Assembly (NCBI GenBank): GCA_937958105.1
Contig: CALFXJ010000053.1
Span: 1 to 12,759 of the forward strand
Length of the DNA stretch: 12,759 nt
From: an uncultured Cellvibrio sp.
Lineage (GTDB): Bacteria; Pseudomonadota; Gammaproteobacteria; Pseudomonadales; Cellvibrionaceae
Direction: 5' to 3'
The translations under genes were made by a program, and so were the position numbers. The notes under the pieces were generated by a model, which saw only the letters and a list, made by a program, of their open reading frames with translations, was not told the DNA's origin and searched no databases. Shown one piece after another: positions 5,438-12,738 of this stretch (the stretch's first letter is position 1; every line of letters starts with the position of its first letter).

Positions 5438-6913
5438 ATGCATTTTATTGTCAAGGTCTTCCCCGAAATCATCATCAAAAGTCCGCCGGTACGTAAGCGC
5501 TTCATTAAGCAGTTGCGCGATAACCTGCGCCGCCTGCTGGAAGATGTGGGGGTGGAGATTGATGTGCAGCGCGACTGGGAGAAGATCGAGATCGTTGCAC
5601 CGGGGGCCGATGCGGCTGTGATTGCCCGGGTGTCCGAGGTGCTGGCGCATACGCCGGGCATTGCTAATTTCTCGCTCATCAAAGCCTATCCTCTCGGTGA
5701 CCTGGACGATATCTATCAGAACGTCCTGCCCCACTGGCGAGAGGCGCTGGCAGGCAAGACCTTCTGCGTGCGGGTGAAGCGACACGGCAATCACGACTTT
5801 ACCTCGGTGCAGGTGGAGCAGTATGTGGGCGGTGGCCTGTTGCACAACACCCAGGCGAAAGGGGTGGATCTGCATAATCCCGATGTGGTGGTGCAGCTGG
5901 AGATCAAGAAGAACCGCCTGTTTGTCATCACCAACAAAACCCAGGGCCTGGGCGGTTTCCCGCTGGGCTCACAGGACTCGGTGCTGTCGCTGATCTCCGG
6001 CGGCTTCGACTCCACCGTCTCTACTTATCTGTGCATCAAGCGCGGCCTGCGTTCGCATTACTGTTTCTTCAATCTCGGCGGGCGTGCCCACGAAATCGGT
6101 GTGAAGGAAGTGGCTTACTACCTGTGGAACAAGTACGGCGCTTCCCATCGCGTGAAGTTTGTCACTGTGCCTTTTGAAGATGTGGTGCGCGAGATTCTGG
6201 AGAAGGTCGACAATTCCTACATGGGCGTGGTGCTCAAGCGCATGATGCTCCGCGCTGCAGAGCAGGTGGCGGAATCGCTGGAGATTCCCGCGCTGGTTAC
6301 CGGTGAAAGCGTCGCGCAGGTGTCCAGCCAGACTCTCATCAACCTTAACGTGATCGACCGTGCGACGGACATGCTGGTATTGCGTCCGCTGTCCACCATG
6401 GATAAAGGCGAGATCATCAGTATTTCCCGCCGGATCGGTACGGAAACCTTTGCGGCGAGCATGCCGGAATACTGCGGAGTCATCTCCGTTAATCCGACCA
6501 CCCGCGCCAAGGCTGCCCGGGTGGAAGCCGAGGAAGAAAAATTCGACATGGCGATCCTGCAGCGCGCTATTGATGAGCGCATTGCACAGAATATCGATGA
6601 AATCGTGGATGATCTGAACGCGGATTTAACTGTGCCGATCGTAGCGGACATCAGCGCGGGACAGGTCGTCATCGACATTCGTCATCCCGACGAAGAAGAG
6701 GCAAGCCCGCTGACGCTGGCGGGGGTAAGCATTGAAAAGATTCCGTTCTACGCGCTCAACAAACAGTTTCCGCAGCTGGATGCCGGTAAACAGTATCTGC
6801 TCTATTGCCAGAAAGGGGTGATGAGTCAGTTGCATGCGGCCAACCTGAAGGACGCCGGCCACACCAATATCGGTGTTTACCGCCCCGAGCCCAAGAGCGC
6901 CTGCGCTATTTAA
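5438..6913 (+). CDS. thiI: tRNA sulfurtransferase / thiazole sulfur carrier enzyme ThiI
   Basis: ThiI adenylates U8 of tRNA and transfers sulfur to make 4-thiouridine. In enteric bacteria it also passes sulfur to ThiS for the thiazole of thiamine. The 491-residue product has an N-terminal ferredoxin-like plus THUMP region (about 1-165), a PP-loop ATPase domain with SGGFDST (187-193), the MPEYCGVIS motif with C346 (C344 in E. coli), and a C-terminal rhodanese domain (about 390-487) whose catalytic C457 sits in YCQKGVMSQ (C456 in E. coli). Both cysteines of the persulfide/disulfide cycle are therefore present, which predicts activity in both pathways. The start MHFIVKVFPE aligns with E. coli MKFIIKLFPE. 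The Shine-Dalgarno is poor (AGG about 12 bases upstream). It is divergent from glnA and followed at 108 bases by the fsr-like gene. Confidence 0.97.
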   Translation: MHFIVKVFPEIIIKSPPVRKRFIKQLRDNLRRLLEDVGVEIDVQRDWEKIEIVAPGADAAVIARVSEVLAHTPGIANFSLIKAYPLGDLDDIYQNVLPHWREALAGKTFCVRVKRHGNHDFTSVQVEQYVGGGLLHNTQAKGVDLHNPDVVVQLEIKKNRLFVITNKTQGLGGFPLGSQDSVLSLISGGFDSTVSTYLCIKRGLRSHYCFFNLGGRAHEIGVKEVAYYLWNKYGASHRVKFVTVPFEDVVREILEKVDNSYMGVVLKRMMLRAAEQVAESLEIPALVTGESVAQVSSQTLINLNVIDRATDMLVLRPLSTMDKGEIISISRRIGTETFAASMPEYCGVISVNPTTRAKAARVEAEEEKFDMAILQRAIDERIAQNIDEIVDDLNADLTVPIVADISAGQVVIDIRHPDEEEASPLTLAGVSIEKIPFYALNKQFPQLDAGKQYLLYCQKGVMSQLHAANLKDAGHTNIGVYRPEPKSACAI

Positions 6914-7021
6914 CGACTATCGAGGTTTTAAACCAGGGATTTCCGCCGCCGGGTTCGCCCGGTCAATCCGACGCCGCCAGGTGATGCCCGGGGGTGTCTG
7001 TTCTCAATGTGAAGTGATGTT

Positions 7022-8266
7022 ATGAGTCAGTTGGAAACCCTTACCCCCGCCGGTGCGGTGCTGAGCGATATCCCGCCGGTTGCGCCCGCCACTAGCTTTG
7101 ACCCTGCCAAGACTATCCTGCCGGTGATTGGCGCGGTCAGTTTTGTTCACCTGATCAACGATCTGATTCAGGCGATTCTGCCGTCGATCTATCCCTTGCT
7201 GAAGACCGGCTACGCCCTGAGCTTTACGCAGATCGGCATGATTACGCTCGCCTTCCAGATGACCGCGTCGCTGCTGCAGCCGGGCATCGGCCTGTATACC
7301 GACAAACATCCCAAGCCGTACCTGCTGCCCACAGGCATGCTGTTTACGCTCGTCGGTCTGATCATGCTGGTGTTTGCCAACAACTTTGCCTGGCTGCTGT
7401 TTGCCTCCGCGATGATTGGCCTCGGCTCCTCAACCTTCCACCCGGAAGCCTCCCGCGTTGCACGTATGGCGTCCGGTGGGCGCTTTGGTTTTGCGCAATC
7501 GTTTTTTCAGGTGGGTGGCAATGCCGGTTCGGCCTTTGGTCCCTTGCTGGCGGCGGCGATTATTATTCCGCGAGGGCAGGGAGCTATCGGATGGTTCACG
7601 CTCTTCGCGATTGTGGGATTTGCGGTGCTCTTCGGGGTCGCCCGCTGGACTATTCGTTCCCACGCCTCGGTGAAGGCGGTAAAAAAACACGCGCACTTCG
7701 CGCATCTGTCGCGGGCCCAGGTTATGGGGGCGTTAACAGTGCTGGCGGTGCTGGTATTTTCAAAATACATCTACATGGCTGCCTTCACCAACTACTACAC
7801 CTTTTACCTGATCGAAAAATTTTCGACGTCCGTTGCTGATGCGCAGCTGTTTTTATTTCTGTTCCTGGCAGCCGTGGCGCTGGGCACCTTTGCCGGCGGC
7901 CCGATCGGTGACAAAGTCGGCCGCAAGGCGGTGATCTGGATTTCCATCCTCGGGGCTGCACCATTTGCCTTGCTGTTTCCCTGGTGCAACCTGCTGTGGA
8001 CAGCGGTGCTGTCGGTGGTGATCGGGCTGGTATTGTCGTCGGCGTTTTCGGCAATTGTGGTACTGGCGCAGGAGCTGGTGCCGACGAAGATCGGCATGAT
8101 ATCCGGCATCTTTTTCGGGCTGATGTTTGGTATCAGCGGCATTGCGGCGGCGGGCCTGGGTGCCTTGGCCGATGCGACGACCATCGAGCAGGTATTTGGT
8201 TATTGCGCGTATCTGCCGCTGATCGGAGTGGTCACGGTGTTCCTGCCGCGTATGCAGCGCAGCTGA
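7022..8266 (+). CDS. fsr: MFS efflux transporter, fosmidomycin-resistance (Fsr) family
   Basis: This is a 414-residue inner-membrane protein with about 12 hydrophobic segments, typical of the major facilitator superfamily. It resembles E. coli Fsr, which exports fosmidomycin. Shared segments include HLINDLIQ near the start, QIGMITLAFQ, FHPEASRVARMASGGR, AQSFFQVGGN, the motif-A-like GGPIGDKVGRK between helices in the second half, and AFSAIVVLAQELVP. The first 30 residues are a hydrophilic, proline/alanine-rich tail outside the membrane core. ATG at 7022 follows a weak GAAG Shine-Dalgarno. It lies between thiI and typA on the same strand; the gap before it holds no clear promoter. The natural substrate is unknown. 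Confidence 0.92.
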   Translation: MSQLETLTPAGAVLSDIPPVAPATSFDPAKTILPVIGAVSFVHLINDLIQAILPSIYPLLKTGYALSFTQIGMITLAFQMTASLLQPGIGLYTDKHPKPYLLPTGMLFTLVGLIMLVFANNFAWLLFASAMIGLGSSTFHPEASRVARMASGGRFGFAQSFFQVGGNAGSAFGPLLAAAIIIPRGQGAIGWFTLFAIVGFAVLFGVARWTIRSHASVKAVKKHAHFAHLSRAQVMGALTVLAVLVFSKYIYMAAFTNYYTFYLIEKFSTSVADAQLFLFLFLAAVALGTFAGGPIGDKVGRKAVIWISILGAAPFALLFPWCNLLWTAVLSVVIGLVLSSAFSAIVVLAQELVPTKIGMISGIFFGLMFGISGIAAAGLGALADATTIEQVFGYCAYLPLIGVVTVFLPRMQRS

Positions 8267-8540
8267 TCCTTGCCGGTCCGTTGAGCGTTATGCGGCTCGC
8301 CTGTCGCGGGCCATTCTTCAATCAGGGTGTTCGGGCGGCGGAGCGCAGATCAGCGCTTTGTCGGCCGTCTGGCCTCTAAGAATGCGTTCTTCTGCCCGCT
8401 TCGCTGTCCCTTTTCGACTAAAAAATCATCAATAAAACCCCTGCTGTCATATCGCGACCGGCCGGACATAGGTATAATGCGCGGCCTTTTAACGACCCCC
8501 TTTTGCCTGAACCTGGCGAAAATCCAAGAGATACATCATT
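8267..8540. other. fsr-typA intergenic region
   Basis: This 274-bp gap contains the typA -10 box near its right end and small palindromes (AAGAA/TTCTT near 8379, GGCC/GGCC near 8363) without T tracts. No convincing terminator for fsr is seen. No gene is supported. Confidence 0.6.
8473..8478 (+). promoter_or_regulatory. -10 box of typA promoter
   Basis: A perfect TATAAT within GGTATAAT lies 62 bases before the typA start codon. No strong -35 hexamer is seen at the right distance. This suggests typA has its own promoter rather than depending on fsr. Confidence 0.55.
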
Positions 8541-10364
8541 GTGACAGACCAATCCGCTATCGAAAAACTGCGTAATATCGCCATCATCGCCCACGTTGAC
8601 CACGGTAAAACCTCCATGGTTGACCAGTTGCTGCGTCAATCCGGCACCCTCGACCGTCGTGATGACACCGGCGATCTGGTTATGGACAGCAATGACCAGG
8701 AACGCGAACGGGGGATCACCATCCTCGCCAAAAACACGGCGATCAAATGGAACGATTACCGCATCAACATCGTGGACACCCCCGGACACGCTGACTTCGG
8801 CGGTGAGGTAGAGCGGGTTCTGTCGATGGTGGATTCCGTGCTGTTGATCGTGGACGCCGTAGGCGGACCCATGCCACAAACCCGCTTCGTCACCCAGAAA
8901 GCCTTCGAGCAAGGCCTCAACCCGATTGTGGTGATCAACAAGATCGACCGTCCCGGTGCACGTCCCGAGTGGGTTATTGATCAGGTGTTTGACCTGTTCG
9001 ACCGTCTGGGTGCAACAGAAGAGCAGCTCGATTTCCCGGTGGTGTATGCCTCTGCACTGAACGGTGTTGCCGGGCTGGACCTGGATGACATCAAAGAAGA
9101 CATGACTCCCCTGTTCCAGATGATCGTCGACAAGGTCAAGCCGCCGGTGGTTGATCTGAACGGTCCCTTCCAGATGCAGGTCTCTGCGCTGGATTACAGC
9201 AGCTATGTCGGTGTTATCGGTATCGGGCGCATTACCCGCGGCAGCCTGTCGCCCAACCAGCAGGTTGTGGTGGTGGATCACAAGGGTAACCAGCGTAAAG
9301 CCAAGGTTCTGCAGGTGATGGGTTACCACGGTCTGCAGCGCGTTGAGACGGATGTTGCCTACGCCGGTGACATCGTCTGTATTACCGGTGTGGATAAACT
9401 GGGAATCTCCGACACGCTGTGCAGCCCCGATGCCGTAGAAGCCCTGCCGGCCCTGTCTATCGATGAACCCACCGTGAGCATGACCTTCCAGGTGAATGAC
9501 TCACCGTTTGCCGGTAAAGAAGGCAAGTTCGTTACCAGCCGCAATATCAAAGACCGCCTCGAGCAGGAGCTGATTGCCAACGTGGCCCTGCGCGTTCAGC
9601 AGGGTGACAGCCCGGATAAGTTCATCGTTTCCGGCCGTGGTGAATTGCACCTCTCGGTACTCATCGAAAACATGCGCCGTGAAGGATTTGAACTGGGCGT
9701 ATCGCGTCCGGAAGTGGTCCAGAAGGTAGTTGACGGCGAGATTCACGAACCCTTCGAGCAGGTAGTGATCGACGTTGAAGAACAGCATCAGGGCGCGGTG
9801 ATGGAAGAACTCGGCCTGCGCAAGGGCGAGCTGACCAACATGGAGCCGGATGGTAAAGGCCGGATCAAACTGGAATTTATCTGTCCGTCACGCGGTTTGA
9901 TTGGCTTCCGTGGTCAGTTCCTTACCATGACCTCCGGTTCCGGCATCATGACCAGCATCTTTGATCACTATGGTCCGGTCAAAGAAGGTGAAGTGGCCAA
10001 GCGTCAGAATGGCGTACTGGTGTCCATGGTGAAGGGCAAAACCCTCGCCTATGGTCTGCACCCGCTGCAGGATCGCGGTCGCCTCTTCCTCGGTGCGGGC
10101 GTGGAAGTGTATGAAGGCCAGATCGTTGGTCTGCATTCGCGCAGTAACGACCTGGTAGTTAACCCCACCAAAGCGAAGCAGCTGACTAACGTCCGCGCCT
10201 CCGGTACCGACGACGCGCTGACCCTGTCACCACCGATCCGTCACACGCTGGAACAGGCACTGGAATTTATTGAAGATGACGAGCTGGTGGAAGTAACGCC
10301 GTCGAGCATCCGTCTGCGTAAAAAACTTCTCACGGAAAATGAGCGCAAACGCGCTAAAAAATAA
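8541..10364 (+). CDS. typA: Ribosome-associated translational GTPase TypA/BipA
   Basis: TypA/BipA is a GTPase of the elongation factor G family that binds the 70S ribosome and helps 50S assembly and growth under cold and other stress. The 607-residue product has the family's usual length. The G domain shows AHVDHGKT (17-24), RGIT of switch I (57-60), DTPGH (79-83), NKID (133-136) and the SAL motif near 171. It is followed by EF-G-like domains II, III and V and the BipA-specific C-terminal domain, with a basic end (RKKLLTENERKRAKK). The start codon is GTG at 8541, preceded by AAGAGA; the MTDQSAIEKLRNIAIIAHVDHGKT start fits the family. A TATAAT lies upstream and a strong terminator follows, so it is probably its own unit. 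Confidence 0.98.
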   Translation: MTDQSAIEKLRNIAIIAHVDHGKTSMVDQLLRQSGTLDRRDDTGDLVMDSNDQERERGITILAKNTAIKWNDYRINIVDTPGHADFGGEVERVLSMVDSVLLIVDAVGGPMPQTRFVTQKAFEQGLNPIVVINKIDRPGARPEWVIDQVFDLFDRLGATEEQLDFPVVYASALNGVAGLDLDDIKEDMTPLFQMIVDKVKPPVVDLNGPFQMQVSALDYSSYVGVIGIGRITRGSLSPNQQVVVVDHKGNQRKAKVLQVMGYHGLQRVETDVAYAGDIVCITGVDKLGISDTLCSPDAVEALPALSIDEPTVSMTFQVNDSPFAGKEGKFVTSRNIKDRLEQELIANVALRVQQGDSPDKFIVSGRGELHLSVLIENMRREGFELGVSRPEVVQKVVDGEIHEPFEQVVIDVEEQHQGAVMEELGLRKGELTNMEPDGKGRIKLEFICPSRGLIGFRGQFLTMTSGSGIMTSIFDHYGPVKEGEVAKRQNGVLVSMVKGKTLAYGLHPLQDRGRLFLGAGVEVYEGQIVGLHSRSNDLVVNPTKAKQLTNVRASGTDDALTLSPPIRHTLEQALEFIEDDELVEVTPSSIRLRKKLLTENERKRAKK

Positions 10365-10382
10365 TTCCGTCTGCTGATAAAC

Positions 10383-10430
10383 ATGCCCATTTACGGTCGA
10401 TAAACTCGATGCGGTAAATGGGCATTTTTT
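10383..10430 (+). terminator. Intrinsic terminator of typA
   Basis: ATGCCCATTTAC (10383-10394) pairs perfectly with GTAAATGGGCAT (10414-10425) over 12 bp and is followed by a run of six T. The 19-base loop contains a smaller TCGA/TCGA stem. It starts 18 bases after the typA stop codon. Confidence 0.92.
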
Positions 10431-10508
10431 ATGGGGAAGAGATTGTTGTTCGGGTTTATCCTGTACGCGCCTGTGAAACGATAACCTCCGACAAATTGAT
10501 GCTAAGCC

Positions 10509-11315
10509 ATGCCAGATATTCTGTTTTTTCTCTCATTTTTTCTGCTGGGCGCCGTAACCGGCCTGTGCGCCGGATTATTCGGCATCGGTGGGGGTGGCAT
10601 CATGGTGCCGATGCTCACGGTGCTGTTTACGGCCCGAGGATTTCCTGATGCGCATCTGGTGCATCTTGCGCTGGGCACCTCCATGGCGGCCATCGTGCCA
10701 ACCGCCGTGGCGAGTATCCGCGCCCATCATCGCCATCAGGCGGTGCTCTGGCCGGTGGTGGTAAAAATTTCTCCCGGCATTATCGTCGGGACTTTCGCAG
10801 CAACCTTCGTGGCGAGTTACCTGCCGGCGGAGCCGCTGGCAATATTTTTCTCCTGCTTCATGGCCTTCGTCGCCGCACAGATGATCCTCAACCGACGCCC
10901 CTCGCCATCAAGGCAATTACCCTCGGCGCCGACGCTGTCTGGCGTGGGTGCAGGAATCGGCGGAGTTTCTGCGCTGGTGGCTATCGGCGGCGGCACCCTG
11001 ACGGTCCCCTTCCTGACCTGGTGTAACGTCCGCCTTCCCGTCGCCATCGGCACATCGGCGGCGGTGGGCTTGCCGATCGCACTGGCAGGTGCGGTGGGTT
11101 ATCTGGTGAATGGCTGGTCTGCAGAAGGCCTGCCGGCGCTCGCATTGGGGTACATCTACTGGCCGGCCGTCGTCGCCATGGCCGCCATGAGCTTCATCAC
11201 CGCCCCCCTGGGCGCAAAACTCGCCCACCGTCTCCCGGTCAACCACCTGAAAAAATGGTTCGCCGTCCTGCTGATCAGCCTGTCACTGCAAATGCTTTAC
11301 ACGTTATTTGCATGA
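10509..11315 (+). CDS. TauE/SafE-family membrane transporter (sulfite exporter-like)
   Basis: The 268-residue hydrophobic protein has about eight transmembrane segments arranged as two related halves. GLFGIGGGGIMVP (22-34) and LGTSMA (55-60) in the first half are echoed by AIGGGTLTVP (158-167) and IGTSAA (180-185) in the second. This duplication is the hallmark of the TauE/SafE family (also called DUF81), whose studied members export sulfite, sulfoacetate or related organosulfur anions. The actual substrate cannot be read from the sequence. ATG at 10509 lies 78 bases past the typA terminator; no good Shine-Dalgarno or promoter is seen, so the start is the least certain part. It is convergent with the hydrolase gene across a repeat-filled gap. 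Confidence 0.9.
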   Translation: MPDILFFLSFFLLGAVTGLCAGLFGIGGGGIMVPMLTVLFTARGFPDAHLVHLALGTSMAAIVPTAVASIRAHHRHQAVLWPVVVKISPGIIVGTFAATFVASYLPAEPLAIFFSCFMAFVAAQMILNRRPSPSRQLPSAPTLSGVGAGIGGVSALVAIGGGTLTVPFLTWCNVRLPVAIGTSAAVGLPIALAGAVGYLVNGWSAEGLPALALGYIYWPAVVAMAAMSFITAPLGAKLAHRLPVNHLKKWFAVLLISLSLQMLYTLFA

Positions 11316-11412
11316 TGATGGCAGAGCATGAGGCAGGACAGAGTAATGGGTGGGGATAGGACAAAGACAGGGCGGGGAAAGGATAACGATGAACATCGGC
11401 AGGAATGGATAG
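11316..11412 (-). terminator. C-rich, G-poor stretch; possible Rho-dependent terminator for the hydrolase transcript
   Basis: Counted by hand, the minus-strand sense of this 97-base stretch has about 40 C and 11 G. A strong excess of C over G in an unstructured 3' region is the known signature of Rho utilisation sites. It lies where a transcript from the minus-strand hydrolase gene would otherwise run into the tauE-like gene. No intrinsic terminator is seen for either convergent gene. Confidence 0.35.
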
Positions 11413-11413
11413 T

Positions 11414-11443
11414 GTCGGATTACGCTACGCTAATCCGACCTAC
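11414..11443 (-). repeat. REP-like hairpin, copy 3 (inverted)
   Basis: This is the same 30-base element in the opposite orientation, with its GTAG head at 11443-11440. The loop is GTA. With copy 4 it forms a divergent pair whose GTAG heads face each other across 32 bases, like a BIME unit. Confidence 0.85.
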
Positions 11444-11475
11444 ATGAACCCGACGCACATATCCAACACAAAACC

Positions 11476-11505
11476 GTAGCTCGGATTAGCACAGCGTAAT
11501 CCGAC
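11476..11505 (+). repeat. REP-like hairpin, copy 4 (degenerate)
   Basis: A GTAG head is followed by a stem whose first base is C instead of G, so the outermost pair is lost. The tip is GC-ACA-GC with the usual unpaired G. It is the least conserved copy. Confidence 0.8.
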
Positions 11506-11546
11506 GTCCAGTTTCACCCCAGAATCGCACCCACTCGCAGATCACC

Positions 11547-11576
11547 GTAGGTCGGATTAGCGCAGCGTAATCCGAC
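11547..11576 (+). repeat. REP-like hairpin, copy 5
   Basis: Identical in sequence to copy 1. It begins exactly 71 bases after copy 4, the same period as between copies 1 and 2. It ends 13 bases before the hydrolase stop codon. Confidence 0.85.
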
Positions 11577-11589
11577 AATCCCGCTCCCC

Positions 11590-12243
11590 TCACGCAGCGA
11601 ATGCGCGTAAATATTTCACCGGTTTGATTTCCGCAACCTCCACCGGTTTTATGCGCTTCACCAGGAGCGCGAGCTGTTGCAATCCTTCCGGCCAGATGCC
11701 GATGGCGGAGTCGCTGTTGATGTGGCCGAGGTTTTTAATCCGCAGAAAATTCGCGCCCCATAGCAGCGCCCAATAGGCTGCCTTACTGTCTTTCATCCAG
11801 GGATCATTACTGCTGGCAATCAGATGAACCGGGACGCCGAGCGGCTTGTTCGGCAGGCGGTGGGCGATGTGGAATTTGTCCGGGTCCGCCGGTGCGACCA
11901 GCAGGACGGCGGCGATTTTTTCAGGAAACTCTGCTGCGATGGAGGCAGACGCCAGCGCACCAAAACTGTGACCGATCAGAATCACCGGGACATTAACCTC
12001 ATTGAGCGATTTGATAATCGCCGCGCGCCATTTATCCAGATCCGGCTGATGCCAGTCCTTAACCTCAATACGCTGAGCGCGGGCAAATTTTTTCTCCCAC
12101 AACGTCTGCCAGTGATTGTCGTCGCTGTTGTTCAGCCCCGGAACAATCAGCACGGGATGTCCCGCTGTAATGGTGGCGGAATGATGCAAGCTGGTGACGT
12201 GATCGAGCTGGGTAAAATTGTCCACGTGAATCTGCAGGCTCAT
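11590..12243 (-). CDS. RBBP9/YdeN-type alpha/beta hydrolase
   Basis: The 217-residue product is a small serine hydrolase of the RBBP9/YdeN family (DUF1234-type). VLIVPGLNNSDDNHWQ (31-46) is the family's N-terminal signature, GHSFGALA (91-98) carries nucleophile S93, SNDPW (145-149) carries the likely acid D147, and GHINSDS (173-179) carries H174. The catalytic triad is therefore complete. The physiological substrate is unknown. No signal peptide is evident, so it is probably cytoplasmic. ATG at 12243 is preferred over an upstream in-frame TTG (12261) because AGGAG sits six bases before it. The C-terminal tail after about residue 197 is rich in K, P and V and extends past the usual fold. It is divergent from the YezD-like gene and convergent with the tauE-like gene. 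Confidence 0.88.
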   Translation of the reverse strand: MSLQIHVDNFTQLDHVTSLHHSATITAGHPVLIVPGLNNSDDNHWQTLWEKKFARAQRIEVKDWHQPDLDKWRAAIIKSLNEVNVPVILIGHSFGALASASIAAEFPEKIAAVLLVAPADPDKFHIAHRLPNKPLGVPVHLIASSNDPWMKDSKAAYWALLWGANFLRIKNLGHINSDSAIGIWPEGLQQLALLVKRIKPVEVAEIKPVKYLRAFAA

Positions 12244-12249
12244 GATCGG

Positions 12250-12254
12250 CTCCT
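12250..12254 (-). promoter_or_regulatory. Shine-Dalgarno AGGAG of the hydrolase gene
   Basis: AGGAG on the minus strand lies six bases upstream of the ATG at 12243. It falls inside the reading frame that would start at the TTG at 12261, so it decides for the ATG. Confidence 0.7.
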
Positions 12255-12451
12255 GTACCAAAATTTAATAGCCCGCAGCTTAAAAGCAAACCGTGCATAA
12301 GCGAAGGAACAAATAGTTCTGTGGTTATTACTGAAATTCGCTGCCCACCTTTCAGGAATAAGCTAATAAAAAAGAAATCTTTCTCAAGCGAAGGGGGCGT
12401 TCATTAGGATGGCGCAGTCGCTGAACAATCAGTATGTAACGAGAGAAGAAC

Positions 12452-12628
12452 ATGGTGAGCCAGATAAACGAAGCACGCATCAGCGAAAGCCCGGCGATCG
12501 ATGAAGACGTACTCAAGGAAATCAAACAGGCCTTATCGCAGATCCAGTACGGCTCGTTGGAGATCTCCATCCACAACGGCCGCATCGTGCAATTGGAACG
12601 ACGAGAAAAAAAACGCTTCGACCGCTAG
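12452..12628 (+). CDS. Small YezD-family (DUF2292) protein
   Basis: The open frame encodes 58 residues. A charged N-terminal segment is followed by a helix-like VLKEIKQALSQI and the family core YGSLEISIHNGRIVQLER (33-50), then a basic tail REKKRFDR. This core, an aromatic-Gly-Ser beta strand followed by a second strand ending in VQLER, is typical of YezD/DUF2292 proteins of about 55-65 residues. A Pseudomonas member, OscA, is reported as needed for growth under sulfur limitation; the biochemical role is unknown. The start ATG follows GAGAG at six bases; a GTG is the next codon. A TAG stop lies 13 bases before REP-like copy 6. The gene is divergent from the hydrolase over about 200 bp in which no clear promoter is seen. 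Its nearness to a TauE-like gene gives a weak sulfur theme. Confidence 0.85.
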   Translation: MVSQINEARISESPAIDEDVLKEIKQALSQIQYGSLEISIHNGRIVQLERREKKRFDR

Positions 12629-12641
12629 ACCGGCACCGGGC

Positions 12642-12671
12642 GTAGGTCGGATTAGCGCAGCGTAATCCGAC
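12642..12671 (+). repeat. REP-like hairpin, copy 6
   Basis: Identical in sequence to copy 1, 13 bases past the YezD-like stop codon. Its position suits a 3'-end structure for that short transcript, although no T tract follows. Confidence 0.85.
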
Positions 12672-12708
12672 ATAGGAATTCGCCCCCATAACCAGTTTAC
12701 AAACAGTA

Positions 12709-12738
12709 GTAGGTCGGATTAGCGCAGCGTAATCCGAC
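12709..12738 (+). repeat. REP-like hairpin, copy 7
   Basis: Identical in sequence to copy 1 and in the same orientation as copy 6, starting 67 bases after it. The window ends 21 bases later, so more copies may follow. Confidence 0.85.

Noticed and set aside
6949..6962. CCGGG-TTCG-CCCGG hairpin after thiI as a terminator
   Set aside because: The stem is only 5 bp and no T tract follows, so intrinsic termination is not supported.
8327..8575. 82-codon plus-strand frame running into typA
   Set aside because: It overlaps the typA promoter and start out of frame, and has no recognisable domain.
8418..9329. 303-codon open frame on the minus strand over the start of typA
   Set aside because: It is antisense to the highly conserved TypA G domain and to its promoter, with no recognisable domain; a shadow frame.
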